Position numbers and translations under genes: made by a program. From contig CBDULQ010000006.1 of NCBI GenBank assembly GCA_965368115.1, forward strand, positions 1 through 36,789: 36,789 bases of DNA, in the 5' to 3' direction. The DNA is from CBDULQ01 sp965368115 (lineage in GTDB: Bacteria; Pseudomonadota; Gammaproteobacteria; SZUA-229). Below, piece after piece: positions 23,733 to 30,900 of this stretch (position 1 is the first letter of the stretch; each line of letters begins with the position of its first letter). The notes under the pieces were generated by a model that had not been told where the DNA came from, did no database searches, and saw only the letters and a program-made list of their open reading frames with translations.

Positions 23733-24714
23733 ATGGGCGGGCGGTGTCGCAGCTCTGTTGGTGCTGGCGTTTGCGATGCTGTTCTGGCAGCACTATGCCG
23801 CATTGCATCCGGCTACCGACGACGCCTATCTACAGGCGCACGTCGTCGATATCAGTCCACAGGTCGCCGGTCGCATCGAGCAGGTGCTGGTGGATTCGTT
23901 TCAGTCGGTCAAACAGGGGCAGCCTTTGCTCAGAATCGATGCCAGTGATTTTAAACTCGCATTGCAGCAGGCCGATGCCCAACTGACGTTGAGTCGTGAC
24001 CAGGTGCAGTCTGCCACTGCCCAGCTGGCATCGGCACAGGCTCGGGTGGATGCGGGGCGTCAGCAACTGGCTAATGCACGCGACGCGAACGCGCGCCTGC
24101 AAGTTTTGTGGAGTAAAGGGATGGCGGCGCAGGATACTGCGGACAAGGCGCGCCATACCATGCAGCAGCTGGCTGCCGAAGTGAAATCCGCTCAGGCTGC
24201 AGTGGATGCGGCGAGTGCACAGCTTGCGGTGGCCCGCGCGCGTTCGCAGAGCGCGGGTTTGCAACGGGACCAGGCTCAGCTGAATCTATCGCGCACGCTG
24301 ATCAGCGCACCGGCCGACGGTGTGATCGGCGAAGTTCATGTGCAGGCCGGTAACTTCGTCGATGCGGGCGCCTTGCTGTTTCCGTTGGTGAAAAGTCGGG
24401 AGTTGTGGATCGCCGCTAATTTCAAGGAAACCGATTTACAACACCTGGCGGTCGGACAACCGGCACAGGTCCAGCTGGATATGTATCCGAATCGTTCACT
24501 GCAAGGTGAAGTGGCATCAATCAGTCCGGCTAGCGGCGAATCGTTTTCATTGATTCCGGCACAGAACGCCACCGGTAACTGGGTGAAAGTGACGCAACGG
24601 TTTCCGGTACGCATTCGGCTCACACAATTCGAGGCCGACGATTTGTTGCGACTCGGCGCCAGCGCCTCGGTCACCGTCGACACAACCGCCGCGAATTCCG
24701 GAGCGCGCAGTTGA
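23719..24714 (+). CDS. HlyD/EmrA-type membrane fusion protein
   Basis: Periplasmic adaptor of a tripartite efflux pump; 331 residues from ATG 23719, inside the end of the previous gene. One N-terminal membrane helix (about 7-24), a biotinyl-lipoyl half-domain (VDISPQVAGRIEQVLVDSFQSVKQGQPLLRID), a long Ala/Gln-rich coiled coil (about 75-190), the second half (ISAPADGVIGEVHVQAGNFVDAG) and the beta-barrel with NATGNWVKVTQRFPVRI, the hallmark of EmrA. It pairs with the DHA2 transporter 40 bases downstream. No TolC-type outer-membrane factor is in the window. Confidence 0.92.
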   Translation: MKVIKWAGGVAALLVLAFAMLFWQHYAALHPATDDAYLQAHVVDISPQVAGRIEQVLVDSFQSVKQGQPLLRIDASDFKLALQQADAQLTLSRDQVQSATAQLASAQARVDAGRQQLANARDANARLQVLWSKGMAAQDTADKARHTMQQLAAEVKSAQAAVDAASAQLAVARARSQSAGLQRDQAQLNLSRTLISAPADGVIGEVHVQAGNFVDAGALLFPLVKSRELWIAANFKETDLQHLAVGQPAQVQLDMYPNRSLQGEVASISPASGESFSLIPAQNATGNWVKVTQRFPVRIRLTQFEADDLLRLGASASVTVDTTAANSGARS

Positions 24715-24754
24715 TATTAATGCGCGCGGATGAACACCAGCGCATGGCAGGATC

Positions 24755-26278
24755 ATGAGTCAGAACGATCAACATGACGATATCGCACGCCCCGGCGTGT
24801 CCCGCGGTCTGATTTCCATCACCGTGATGTTGACCACCATCATGGTGATTCTCGATATGACCATCGTCAATGTCGCACTGCCGGATATGATGGGTGCGCT
24901 GGGCGCGACGTCCGACCAGATTACCTGGGTGCTGACCAGTTATATCGTGGTGGAAGCGATCATGATTCCGTTGACCGGCTTCTTTGCCATGCGCATGGGC
25001 CGCAAACGCCTGATGTTGATTAGCGTCGGTGGATTTCTGCTGGCCTCGGCCTTATGCGGTCAGGCGGACAGCCTGTTAGAAATGGTGGTGTTTCGTATTT
25101 TCCAGGGTGCGTTCGGCGCGTCGGTCGTGCCCATATCGCAATCGGTGATGGTGGATATTTTCCCGCGCCAGGAACGAGGTAAGGCGATGGCGCTGTGGGG
25201 TGTGGGTATTATGCTCGGACCGGTACTGGGACCGACACTGGGCGGCTATATTACCGAACACATGGGATGGCGCTGGGTGTTTTATATCAATCTGCCAGTG
25301 GGCATCATCAACCTGGTGCTGGTGTGGGCCCTGTTGCAATATGAACGTCAGCAGAAAGTACGCGCCGACTGGCTGGGTGCCCTGATGATGATCGTCGGTA
25401 TCGGTTCATTACAGCTGATGCTGGATCGTGGTAACCAGGAAAACTGGTTCGATGCGACCAGCATTCGTTGGTTGGCCGTGTTGGCAACGGTGGGGCTGAT
25501 TGCTTTCGTGTTGCGATCATTGCGGCACCAGGATGCTATTGTCAAACTGCAGCTATTACGCGATCGAAATCTGGCTACGGCCTGCTTCATGATGTTCGCA
25601 TTCGGACTTGGCCTGTTCGGCACTATCGCACTGCAACCGCTGATGCTGGAGAATCTGTTTCATTACACGGCACAGACGACTGGGCTGGTTATGGCGCCAC
25701 GTGGCCTGGCATCGGCGACCGGGATGTTGCTGGTTTCGCGACTGATCAACCGAGTCGATCTGCGGCTGATTATATTATGTGGTTTTGCTTTATCCGCTAT
25801 CGGTACATGGCGTTTCTCGCAACTCAGTCTGCAGGCAGCGGAAATAAATTTCATCTGGCCCGGTGTGATCCAGGGGCTGGGTATGGGAATGATCTTCGTG
25901 CCCCTGTCGACACTGGCTTACGAAACACTGCAGCGCTCGGAAACCAGTCAGGCGGCAGGTATTTTCAATCTGGCGCGAACCATTGGCAGTTCCGTGGGCA
26001 TATCGGTCGCCACGGCGATTCTCAGTCATGCCGGACACATGAGTGTCAACGGCCTGAGTCGTCACATTACCGAGAACAATAGTGCTGTACAGCACTGGCT
26101 GGAGTTGCAGCATTTACAGTTGCCCAGTGCGCGAGGAGTCGCTGCACTGGCAGCGGAAGTGCAACACCAGGCCAGCATGATTGCGTTTTCAGATACCTTT
26201 CTGGTGGTGATGTGGAGTTTTGTATTTTTAACTCCGTTGCTGCTGTTGATTCGCCATCATGAACAGGATCACGAATAA
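24755..26278 (+). CDS. EmrB/QacA-type (DHA2) major facilitator drug exporter
   Basis: Predicted 507-residue inner-membrane proton antiporter with 14 helices. ILDMTIVNVALPDM (helix 1, motif D1), FFAMRMGRKRLML (motif A), and GPVLGPTLGGYITEHMGWRWVFYINLPVG (motif C and following loop) are the DHA2 signatures. It works with the EmrA-type adaptor just upstream. Being in the same sigma-54 operon as the SQR-like flavoprotein suggests export of a sulfur intermediate or detoxification during sulfur oxidation, which is inference only. Confidence 0.92.
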   Translation: MSQNDQHDDIARPGVSRGLISITVMLTTIMVILDMTIVNVALPDMMGALGATSDQITWVLTSYIVVEAIMIPLTGFFAMRMGRKRLMLISVGGFLLASALCGQADSLLEMVVFRIFQGAFGASVVPISQSVMVDIFPRQERGKAMALWGVGIMLGPVLGPTLGGYITEHMGWRWVFYINLPVGIINLVLVWALLQYERQQKVRADWLGALMMIVGIGSLQLMLDRGNQENWFDATSIRWLAVLATVGLIAFVLRSLRHQDAIVKLQLLRDRNLATACFMMFAFGLGLFGTIALQPLMLENLFHYTAQTTGLVMAPRGLASATGMLLVSRLINRVDLRLIILCGFALSAIGTWRFSQLSLQAAEINFIWPGVIQGLGMGMIFVPLSTLAYETLQRSETSQAAGIFNLARTIGSSVGISVATAILSHAGHMSVNGLSRHITENNSAVQHWLELQHLQLPSARGVAALAAEVQHQASMIAFSDTFLVVMWSFVFLTPLLLLIRHHEQDHE

Positions 26279-26286
26279 ATATGCAA

Positions 26287-26300
26287 TGGGAAATATTCAC
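26287..26300 (+). promoter_or_regulatory. AATATT dyad, candidate enhancer site of sor
   Basis: The sequence (GGGAAATATTCACC with a one-base uncertainty at the left edge) has its AATATT core centred 79.5 bp upstream of the -24 GG at 26374. A degenerate second copy in opposite orientation (GGTGGTAATAGTCCCC, about 26310-26325) is 21 bp away, recalling the paired arrangement before the SQR-like gene. Confidence 0.55.
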
Positions 26301-26372
26301 CGGGGCGGGTGGTAATAGTCCCCAATGAACGCTAAAAACAATCTGAAAGCACGACATAACGGCGTTTTTTTC

Positions 26373-26388
26373 TGGCGCACATTATGCA
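26373..26388 (+). promoter_or_regulatory. Sigma-54 promoter of sor
   Basis: TGGCGCACATTATGCA has GG (26374-26375) and GC (26386-26387) exactly 10 bp apart, close to TGGCAC-N5-TTGCA. The start would be near 26398, about 49 bases before the ATG at 26447, the same leader length as the SQR-like operon. Confidence 0.7.
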
Positions 26389-26446
26389 CCTTCACGAATA
26401 GCGTCAATTCATAACGCCGTTAATTTTTTATGTGAAGGAGAGCATC

Positions 26447-27397
26447 ATGTCGCAACAATCAAATCCAGTTATTGCCATTAACATGGCGAAGATTACTAAT
26501 CGCCCCGAGAGTTACGAAACCATGCAGAAGATCGGTCCCAAGGTTTGTATTACCACGGCATCGCATCCGGGTTTTCTCGGCTTCGAACAGCTATTGCAGA
26601 TCGGTGTACATCCCATGGCCGGTCGTTTCGGTGGTGCTGCCATGGATATGCGCGGTAGCGAACCGCCGTTGAATCCAATGGGCATGTATCAGTATACGGT
26701 CTGGAAAGATGTGCAGTCTCATGAAGACATGCATCACGAAAATTTCGACACTATTTATGAACTCTGTGGTCATTGCCTGGACATGGTGGTCGAAGGCCCC
26801 TGGGAACCGTTTTATGAAGTCACCGCCTCAGACCTGCCGCAACTGATGAGCATGACTGATGTGCCTGCGGTGCTCGGTGAGTCGTTTGCCGAACATCAGC
26901 CGGTGCCCAAGGTCGCACTGTCTGCGCAACGGGTGGTGGTGGTGGGCGATCACTGGGTGATCGACGGCCAGGAAGCGGAATTCGAGAAAGGCGTTGTGCA
27001 GACCCTGCAGTGGATGAAGGAAAACGTACCCGGCATGGTCGGCTGGATGGTCATGAAACAGTTTGGCGTATCGGCCATCGGGTCATTCCAGCTGGATCCG
27101 GAAGGCATGTTGAAGGCTACGCTGGGTGCGAATCCGCCGGCGTATAATACTAACCACGGTAACCAGGTGCATGCCGAGCCACCGATTCCCGCACAGACGC
27201 CGACCCAGTACCTGGTGCATATGGAATGGGAAAGTGTCGATCATGCCCACATGGGGCTGGGCCATGCGATGGTGGATTATGAACTGCGCCAGATTCACAA
27301 CGAAGGCGTGTTACGCCACCTGGAACGAGGTCCCTACTACATGGTGTTTGCACCAATGATGGAACAGGGGCTGTGGCGTCGTCATTTACGTGGCTGA
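26447..27397 (+). CDS. sor: Sulfur oxygenase/reductase
   Basis: Cytoplasmic non-haem iron enzyme that uses O2 to disproportionate elemental sulfur to sulfite, thiosulfate and sulfide without cofactors; in archaea it forms a 24-subunit shell. The 316-residue protein aligns by eye along its full length with the Acidianus enzyme: Cys34 in GPKVCITTASHPGF (active-site Cys31), iron ligands His92 and His96 in HEDMH, Glu120 in GPWEPFYE, and the Cys107/Cys110 pair in ELCGHC. The C-terminal YLVHMEW, ELRQIHNE and GPYYMVFAPMMEQGLWRR are also conserved. ATG at 26447 has AAGGAG upstream; a GTG at 26432 is less likely. Its own sigma-54 promoter lies upstream. Confidence 0.95.
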   Translation: MSQQSNPVIAINMAKITNRPESYETMQKIGPKVCITTASHPGFLGFEQLLQIGVHPMAGRFGGAAMDMRGSEPPLNPMGMYQYTVWKDVQSHEDMHHENFDTIYELCGHCLDMVVEGPWEPFYEVTASDLPQLMSMTDVPAVLGESFAEHQPVPKVALSAQRVVVVGDHWVIDGQEAEFEKGVVQTLQWMKENVPGMVGWMVMKQFGVSAIGSFQLDPEGMLKATLGANPPAYNTNHGNQVHAEPPIPAQTPTQYLVHMEWESVDHAHMGLGHAMVDYELRQIHNEGVLRHLERGPYYMVFAPMMEQGLWRRHLRG

Positions 27398-27425
27398 GGC
27401 GTTGATATTGGTTAATCATCGAGCT

Positions 27426-27461
27426 GGCTGTACACTGTTACCCGGGGTAACCGTTACAGCC
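27426..27461 (+). terminator. Stem-loop between sor and the DUF202 gene
   Basis: Outer stem GGCTGTA/TACAGCC (27426-27432, 27455-27461) and inner stem GTTACC/GGTAAC (27437-27442, 27446-27451) with a 3-base loop. No T-run follows, so it could be a 3' stabiliser or partial terminator that gives sor a higher message level than the gene after it. Confidence 0.6.
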
Positions 27462-27549
27462 TGGTCGAGCCGGATCGATACGCCTGCCGAGTATCGTATG
27501 TGTCATCATTACCTCGATCATCGCTGGTGATTCGAAAAGGAGCGAGCTA

Positions 27550-27921
27550 TTGTCTTATCTGAATGATCCGCGTGTCCTGTTCGCCGCAGAGCGAACCTTA
27601 CTGGCCTGGAATCGAACGGCGATCGCGCTGATTACGCTCGGCTTCGTCATCGAACGTTTCGGCCTGTTTATTAAAACGCTCAAGCTATACGACATCGAGG
27701 GCGAGCGTTCTTATTCTTTCTTCATCGGTATGGGCATGATCATGCTTGCCGTCATCGTCAGCATCACCGCCACCGTACAGCATCATCGATTCATCAAAAC
27801 CCTGTCGGATCAGGAAATTCCTCCGCGCTACCTGATCTGGCCCAGTTATCTGGTCAACCTGACGATTGCACTGCTCGGTGTATTCCTGATGTTTTATCTG
27901 GCCCAGGGTTTCGGACTGTAA
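27550..27921 (+). CDS. DUF202 (YidH-like) inner-membrane protein
   Basis: Predicted 123-residue protein with three membrane helices (about 22-42, 55-75, 98-120). The N-terminal LNDPRVLFAAERTLLAWNRTAIALITLGFVIERF is the DUF202 signature. Function unknown. It starts with TTG at 27550, supported by AAGGAG seven bases upstream. It follows sor on the same strand after 152 bases with a stem-loop, so it is probably co-expressed with sor. Confidence 0.85.
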   Translation: MSYLNDPRVLFAAERTLLAWNRTAIALITLGFVIERFGLFIKTLKLYDIEGERSYSFFIGMGMIMLAVIVSITATVQHHRFIKTLSDQEIPPRYLIWPSYLVNLTIALLGVFLMFYLAQGFGL

Positions 27922-28143
27922 AGGACTCGTCGCCGCTGATTGTTTTACTGAGGTGATTGACCAGGTCCTGCAGTGAGTAGTAGCGCATTGCATAGTCGAG
28001 ATGTTCGTCGTCGCTGCACGACAACTCGTCGACCAACGCTGCGGCCGAATCTATGGCCCATGACAGCGACTCCTGTAATCAGCGAAAACGACCGGTTAGC
28101 AAGTGATATGCCGTTGTAATCGATCGGTACAGCGACTTTAATC

Positions 28144-28199
28144 GGTGAATATTCCCCTGTTAGTGCGTAAATCATCGATCGAACTGGCGAATATTCCCC
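28144..28199 (+). promoter_or_regulatory. Two direct copies of a GAATATTC dyad, candidate enhancer sites
   Basis: GGTGAATATTCCCC (28144-28157) and GGCGAATATTCCCC (28186-28199) share 13 of 14 bases, are each near-palindromic about GAATATTC, and are 42 bp apart (four helical turns). The second is centred 72.5 bp upstream of the -24 GG at 28265. They are the clearest copies of the element found before all four sigma-54 promoters. Confidence 0.7.
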
Positions 28200-28263
28200 T
28201 GTCAATCGGGTCTGGTCGGGCCGGTTCAGCGCTAAACAGCGGCTGGACGTCAGGCCATGCCGG

Positions 28264-28279
28264 TGGCATGAATCGTGTT
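28264..28279 (+). promoter_or_regulatory. Sigma-54-like promoter of the kinase/regulator operon
   Basis: TGGCATGAATCGTGTT keeps the -24 GG (28265-28266) and the 10-bp spacing, but has GT instead of GC at -12. It differs little from the SQR-like promoter (TGGCATGGTCCGTGCT), and its distance to the upstream dyad matches. The imperfect -12 lowers confidence. Confidence 0.45.
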
Positions 28280-28318
28280 TTACATTCTTCAGGACTCAAT
28301 GAACTGGAGAGCACGGTA

Positions 28319-28816
28319 ATGACCTACCCAAAACGTATTCAAAACGGTGAACTCATATACTGGCTAAGCGCATTTGCAGTGTTTTTTTTATTGCTGGTGT
28401 TACGCGGCCTGTCAGTGCCCAACATCGATGCCCATGGGTTGAGTGTGGCCCAGCACATTGCCGAAGACTTTGCGCTGGACAGTAATTATCTACACAACCG
28501 GATTGCTGAGATGGAAACCGGTAGCACCTTGAAAACACCGCTGCTGATGGCGCGTTACGATCTGAATCGGGCAAAAATTCATTTGCGATATGACCACGAT
28601 GCACAGGAAGCTGGTGAGGATCTGGCCGGTGCCGAACTGTGGATGGCGCGTGCCGAAGATGCGGCGCATAAATACTGGACGGATGATCTGTACAAACAGC
28701 AGATTCGGCAGATGGAGCAGGATGTGGATCATGTCGAAAAAGCCCATCAGCAGATGCGCGTCAGTATGCTACAGCCGGTCAGTCGCGAACTGAACATGGT
28801 GTTGCATTCGTTGTAG
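28319..28816 (+). CDS. Small single-pass membrane protein, unknown function
   Basis: I do not recognise the family. From ATG 28319 (GGAG nine bases upstream) it has 165 residues: a short cytoplasmic start, one membrane helix (about 12-31) and a helical, probably periplasmic part. Residues 78-115 (ARYDLNRAKIHLRYDHDAQ, then AGAELWMARAED) resemble the helical repeat style of YfdX-type proteins encoded next door, so it may be a membrane-anchored relative or partner. A longer in-frame reading from 28145 would run through the dyads and promoter and is rejected. First gene of the operon with the YfdX-like protein, CydB-like subunit and two-component pair. Confidence 0.72.
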   Translation: MTYPKRIQNGELIYWLSAFAVFFLLLVLRGLSVPNIDAHGLSVAQHIAEDFALDSNYLHNRIAEMETGSTLKTPLLMARYDLNRAKIHLRYDHDAQEAGEDLAGAELWMARAEDAAHKYWTDDLYKQQIRQMEQDVDHVEKAHQQMRVSMLQPVSRELNMVLHSL

Positions 28817-28847
28817 ATCGCTGTGCGTCAAGATGAGGATATGCACT

Positions 28848-29840
28848 ATGAATATTCAACCGACACATAAGTTGATGGGCATGATGACGGCGGTGCTACT
28901 GACGTTAAGTCAGGCGGCGTCGGCATCCCTTGCAGGCGCACAGTCGCCGGAGTCGAAACCTGATGCGGGGCATGAGATTCACATCATCAAAAACAATTAT
29001 GTGGAGAACCTGATGCGGCAGGGGCAGACGGTGTATCGTCAGCTGGTGGAAGCCAGGCAGGCGACACTTAAGCGTGATCTTAATGCGAGTCGCGTGGCGC
29101 TGGATCGAGCCCGGGCTGCGCTCAACGGACTCGATTTACCGGCACTGGTGCGCGCCCTTGACCATCGTCTTGGCATACTGCAGAACAATTTGAACAGCTC
29201 GGCGGGCCAGCTGGATAGCGGCCTCTGGGTGCCGGTGAAAGCAGAGCTTGCCAGCGCGCTGGTGTTTGCCAGTGACGGCGTTAAGGCGCAGGCCGCACGG
29301 CTCAGTGAACAGGGCCGGACCAGGGCCGCGGCGAACGATTCGCAAGGCACCGGCGTGATTCTCGACAAACTGGTGCATTTGTCCGAGTACAACCTGGGCG
29401 CGTTCCCACTGACCAGTATCAAAAACGATCTGCAGGCGGCACGCACGGCCCTGAATCAGCCGCAACCGCTGTGGTCGGCGGCACTGGAAGCGGTGCAGAC
29501 AGCCATCGGGCGTTTCCACTGGTATACCGAAGAACCGGCACAGAAACTGTTGTCCGCATATTCCGATGTCGTCGGTGCCTATGCGCTGGCCAGTGCGCCG
29601 CGTTTTCGCGACGATCAGCAGCAGGCGGTGATCAACCAGCTGATTGCCGCCCGTAAAAAGCTCAATCAGCTTGCGGATGCGCGTTCATTGTCCGCTGAAA
29701 CCCGTATGTTGATCGATACTGCCGGCCCAACTGAAACTGATATCAAAACCCTGTTGCAGGATTTTCAACGGGAAATCCATATTCGACGCCGTGAGTCGAT
29801 GGAGCACATCATGGCGCAGGTCACGATCGATCGCCATTGA
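28848..29840 (+). CDS. YfdX-like exported helical protein
   Basis: Predicted 330-residue exported protein. ATG at 28848 is preferred over 28833 because GAGGA lies eight bases before it; the result is a clear signal peptide (cleavage near ASASLAGA). The mature part is helical with repeated segments of the type ARxAL...LxxA (QLVEARQATLKRDLNASRVALDRARAAL; TSIKNDLQAARTALNQPQ; VINQLIAARKKLNQLADARSL). Pattern and context fit the YfdX family, of which a clearer member lies at 34085; the assignment is by pattern only. YfdX in E. coli belongs to an acid-response regulon; biochemical function is unclear. The CydB-like gene follows after 49 bases. Confidence 0.68.
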   Translation: MNIQPTHKLMGMMTAVLLTLSQAASASLAGAQSPESKPDAGHEIHIIKNNYVENLMRQGQTVYRQLVEARQATLKRDLNASRVALDRARAALNGLDLPALVRALDHRLGILQNNLNSSAGQLDSGLWVPVKAELASALVFASDGVKAQAARLSEQGRTRAAANDSQGTGVILDKLVHLSEYNLGAFPLTSIKNDLQAARTALNQPQPLWSAALEAVQTAIGRFHWYTEEPAQKLLSAYSDVVGAYALASAPRFRDDQQQAVINQLIAARKKLNQLADARSLSAETRMLIDTAGPTETDIKTLLQDFQREIHIRRRESMEHIMAQVTIDRH

Positions 29841-29889
29841 ACAGATGAAGGCGAGTCGGGTCATAATTTTAGCCTTGCAGGACTGAGCC

Positions 29890-30900
29890 ATGCATGTTTT
29901 TCTGGCCACGGTGGCATTTGTTCTACTCTGTATGTCCGTCGGCATTTACATTTTGCTGGACGGCTACGAACTGGGTATCGGGCTGCTGTCGTTGTTCGAC
30001 CAGGGCAAGGACACGCGTCTCTGGATACAGGACATACTCTCCAGCCAGTGGCACGGACGTGAACTGTGGCTGCTGATGGCGGCGTTGATCATGGTCATTG
30101 CTTATCCCGCCGCGACCCGGATGATCAGTGCTTATGCACTGTACCCCGTGTTGCTGCTGGTGCTGGGGCTGATTTTTCGTCAACTGCTCAAACAGCCGGA
30201 GGCGATGAGTGACGATCGGTCGCGGATGCGGGCTTTCGGTTTGAGCAGCCTGGTTAGCGTGACGGCTCTGGGCTGGTTGCTGGGTATCGTGTGCGGTGGA
30301 GCCGACCTGAACATGAACGCTGCCGCGACAGCGAATGCCCTGCCTAATATCCCGGTTATATTGCTGGTGATTCTGACGCTGGCCGGTGTCTGTATTCAAC
30401 TGGCGGCCGCCTATCTGCTGGGTTTTGCCGAAGCGCAACGGCGCAGACGACTAATGATATTCGCAGGCGGCTTTGCTGTAGTGAACCTGGTGCTGGCGAG
30501 TTTGCTGGTCGCCTATGTGTTTTATCAGCATTATCACGGTCTGGCCGCTCATCATCATGCATTGCTGGTGGCCCGTGTATTGTTGTTGCTGATGGCCATC
30601 GTGATGATACTGGATCTGGTTTTTTTCAGAGTGTTGCGCGGTCAGCGGCGTTTTTTTCCGTATCTGATCAACCTGGTCACACTGGTTATCACCGGTATCG
30701 CACTCGGTATCGGTATCTATCCGCAACTGATTCCCGGTGTGATCAGCGCAGCCCGGGCGGCGGCTTCGGATCGCGCATTGATCGTGATCATCACCCTGTG
30801 CGGTGTACTGCTGCCGTTTATACTGACTTACAATGGTATACAGCATATGTTTAATATCCGGCCGGATCATCGCACTGATGACAAGGCCCATAACGGATGA
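29890..30900 (+). CDS. CydB-like cytochrome bd oxidase subunit II, without CydA nearby
   Basis: Predicted 336-residue inner-membrane protein with about nine hydrophobic helices. The N-terminus ...LLCMSVGIYILLDGYELGIGLL and the following WHGRELWLLMAALIMVIAYPAA correspond to the conserved CydB start (DGxxLGxGxL, WxGxExWL), and the C-terminal helix order also fits. CydB alone binds no haem and normally needs the haem-bearing CydA. No cydA is within the window, so this is either an orphan subunit with a new role or partner of a distant CydA. It overlaps the kinase gene by four bases (ATGA), pointing to a sensory or assembly link. Confidence 0.78.
   Translation: MHVFLATVAFVLLCMSVGIYILLDGYELGIGLLSLFDQGKDTRLWIQDILSSQWHGRELWLLMAALIMVIAYPAATRMISAYALYPVLLLVLGLIFRQLLKQPEAMSDDRSRMRAFGLSSLVSVTALGWLLGIVCGGADLNMNAAATANALPNIPVILLVILTLAGVCIQLAAAYLLGFAEAQRRRRLMIFAGGFAVVNLVLASLLVAYVFYQHYHGLAAHHHALLVARVLLLLMAIVMILDLVFFRVLRGQRRFFPYLINLVTLVITGIALGIGIYPQLIPGVISAARAAASDRALIVIITLCGVLLPFILTYNGIQHMFNIRPDHRTDDKAHNG

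Larger units (their letters stand above)
27922..28318. other. 397-bp gap with tandem regulatory dyads
   Basis: No reading frame here is convincing. The left half (27922-28130) has two overlapping minus-strand open frames without a ribosome site, one with protein-like composition, perhaps a gene remnant. The right half holds the two enhancer-like dyads (28144-28157, 28186-28199) and a sigma-54-like promoter (28264-28279) for the operon starting at 28319. Confidence 0.5.

Noticed and set aside
27945..28205. Minus-strand 86-residue open frame with MTGEYSPVRS...LTGEYSPIK repeat
   Set aside because: The apparent peptide repeat is only the translation of the two DNA dyads; there is no ribosome site and no recognisable family.
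28201..28230. Alternative sigma-54-like GG-N10-GC in the GGGCCGGTTCAGCGC stretch
   Set aside because: It fits only the GG/GC bases and not TGGCAC or TTGC; the element at 28264 fits better in sequence and in distance to the dyads.
28145..28318. Extended reading frame for the small membrane protein from 28145
   Set aside because: The extra residues are translated from the tandem dyads and promoter, and have low-complexity composition without a ribosome site.
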